The notes beneath the pieces are model-generated. The model saw only the letters and a list, made by a program, of their open reading frames with translations, did not search any database and had not been told where the DNA came from. This document shows, one piece after another, positions 5,970 through 6,768 of a stretch of 6,768 bases of DNA. The position numbers and the translations under genes were made by a program. How positions within the stretch are numbered: the stretch's first letter is position 1; each line of letters starts with the position of its first letter. The stretch is from Cyclobacteriaceae bacterium. Its GTDB lineage: Bacteria; Bacteroidota; Bacteroidia; Cytophagales; Cyclobacteriaceae. Location: assembly GCA_030589835.1 (NCBI GenBank), contig JAUUZS010000236.1, positions 1 through 6,768 of the forward strand, in the 5' to 3' direction.

Positions 5970-5985
5970 GGTGATATTTATCACC
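5970..5985. promoter_or_regulatory. 16-bp palindrome GGTGATA-TT-TATCACC
   Basis: The arms GGTGATA and TATCACC are perfectly complementary around TT. The site lies 6 bp before the stem of the terminator at 5992. It could be a second hairpin of a tandem terminator or an operator for the downstream lipoprotein gene. Nothing in the sequence chooses between these. Confidence 0.35.
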
Positions 5986-5991
5986 TTAAGT

Positions 5992-6013
5992 AGTCTCGAA
6001 AGCGACTTTTTTT
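5992..6013 (+). terminator. Compact terminator with a GAAA tetraloop and seven T
   Basis: The stem AGTC/GACT is followed inward by one T-C mismatch and a C-G pair closing the loop GAAA, and the stem runs straight into a run of seven T (6007-6013). It has the form of a short Bacteroidetes intrinsic terminator with one decayed stem pair. It points rightward although no convincing gene precedes it, which suggests that a transcribed unit once lay at 5656-5970. Confidence 0.62.
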
Positions 6014-6057
6014 ATGTAAGTGCATTTAGTGTGCATGCATACTAAAATTTGAGATAA

Positions 6058-6065
6058 TAGTTTTG
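6058..6065 (+). promoter_or_regulatory. Candidate -7 box TAGTTTTG for the PKD lipoprotein
   Basis: TAGTTTTG matches TAnnTTTG and lies 128 bp before the lipoprotein ATG, after a terminator. No properly spaced -33 TTTG is present; one at 6048-6051 is too close. This is a weak call, supported mainly by the need for a promoter in this gap. Confidence 0.3.
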
Positions 6066-6193
6066 TATCTTTAGTGAAGGATTAAAAAGTTAGTATTGAA
6101 ATATATCTCAATGTTAAAGTTATGACATCATTAATGACATAATTATATTAAATTATTAATTTGTAATACTTTGTTCAACTTAAATTACTCAAT

Positions 6194-6768
6194 ATGAAAC
6201 AACTTAGACTAAGACACATTAGTGTATTATTTCTTCTATCACTCTTGATCTTTTCTTGTAGTGAAGAAACAAAAGTGGACTTACCCACATCGGCTGTAAT
6301 TCATTTCAGCGTGGTGGATAAGACCGTAGCGTTTACTGCTTTAAGCCACAATGCCGATACCTGGTTGTGGGACTTTGGTGATGGTGAAACAAGTACCGAT
6401 AAAAATCCTGTTCACGAGTATGCTGATGGAGGCTATTATACAGCGACCCTTACCGTGACAGGAGCTACAGGATCAGATGATGATTCCGCTGATCTGGCAG
6501 TCGATCTTACACCATACGTACTATTGACCGGTGGGCCAACCGCCGCGAATGGCAAAACATGGAAGTTATCACCTAGTCACGCCTCCGGGGGTGATTATTT
6601 CGCAAATTCTGATGCCGACTTCACTGTTGCTGATGGCACCCCGGCACCATTGCCGGATGGTGTTTTTGATCTATTATTGGGCATGGGAGAAGTGTATCAA
6701 GATGAATACACCTTTCATTTTGATGGTAGTTATGCTCATGATGTAAAGGACGATAACGCAGCTTTTGG
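6194..6768 (+). CDS. PKD-domain lipoprotein, N-terminal part
   Basis: The frame opens at ATG 6194 and runs off the window after 191 complete codons. Residues 1-22 are a lipoprotein signal: basic RLRH, hydrophobic VLFLLSLLIF, and the acylated Cys22 in IFSC, followed by SEE, an acidic start typical of surface-exposed Bacteroidetes lipoproteins. Residues about 33-104 form a PKD domain with the hallmark WDFGDG (59-64), NPVHEY (71-76) and YTATLTV (82-88). From about residue 108, LLTGGPTAANGKTWKLSP begins a second domain. From memory, TGG...GKTW segments of this kind occur in lipoproteins of Bacteroidetes glycan-utilisation loci. The likely role is binding a glycan or another surface ligand, not catalysis, but the missing C-terminus could change this. 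It starts a new unit after a terminator and need not belong with the oxidoreductases. Confidence 0.85.
   Translation, partial: MKQLRLRHISVLFLLSLLIFSCSEETKVDLPTSAVIHFSVVDKTVAFTALSHNADTWLWDFGDGETSTDKNPVHEYADGGYYTATLTVTGATGSDDDSADLAVDLTPYVLLTGGPTAANGKTWKLSPSHASGGDYFANSDADFTVADGTPAPLPDGVFDLLLGMGEVYQDEYTFHFDGSYAHDVKDDNAAF

Noticed and set aside
6531..6746. A 71-codon frame inside the PKD lipoprotein gene
   Set aside because: The lipoprotein frame is continuous from its signal peptide through the PKD domain; the alternative frame lacks motifs.
1..6768. CRISPR array, tRNA or rRNA genes
   Set aside because: I saw no regularly spaced direct repeats, no cloverleaf with a CCA end and T-arm, and no rRNA-like conserved blocks on either strand.

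Overview
The window looks like a chromosomal segment of a free-living or marine-type Bacteroidetes (Bacteroidota). Support: AT-rich spacers, start codons without Shine-Dalgarno sequences, candidate TAnnTTTG (-7) promoter elements, IS200-like transposase debris followed by GCCCC/GGGGC palindromes, Tat-exported Gfo/Idh/MocA oxidoreductases, and a PKD-domain lipoprotein with a short Bacteroidetes-style lipoprotein signal. Phylum-level placement is an inference from these traits; I cannot name a genus.

Layout. 1-119: last 38 codons of a Y1 (IS200/REP-associated) transposase, then a cluster of three REP-like hairpins (133-215). 241-403: a 163-bp non-coding element with 20-bp imperfect terminal inverted repeats (MITE-like). 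538-572: a strong terminator for the leftward gene 588-2054, a Tat-exported Gfo/Idh/MocA oxidoreductase. 2055-2777: a 723-bp divergent control region with several palindromes, including a perfect 20-bp palindrome of the LacI-operator type (2370-2389). 2778-4115: a second, paralogous Tat-exported Gfo/Idh/MocA oxidoreductase, rightward, with a hairpin behind it. 4339-5220: a Tat-exported TIM-barrel protein of the xylose isomerase-like / sugar phosphate isomerase-epimerase family, followed by a strong terminator. 5388-5655: a second MITE-like element (268 bp, 9-bp TIRs, ATTT target duplication, long internal stem-loop). 5656-6013: probably non-coding or decayed sequence ending in a compact terminator. 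6194-6768: the 5' part of a lipoprotein with a PKD domain, cut by the window edge.

How the genes may work together. The three complete genes all encode Tat-exported proteins of families that handle sugars or polyols: two NAD(P)-type oxidoreductases and one metal-dependent TIM-barrel isomerase/lyase-like enzyme. This combination suggests an oxidative sugar or glycoside-processing route in the periplasm, of the kind in which a glycoside is oxidised to a 3-keto intermediate and then opened by elimination or isomerisation. The palindromes between the divergent genes would let one sugar-responsive regulator control both directions. The substrate cannot be read from the sequence. The PKD lipoprotein downstream may belong to a glycan-binding system at the cell surface, but it is separated by a mobile element and two terminators, so it is probably an independent unit.
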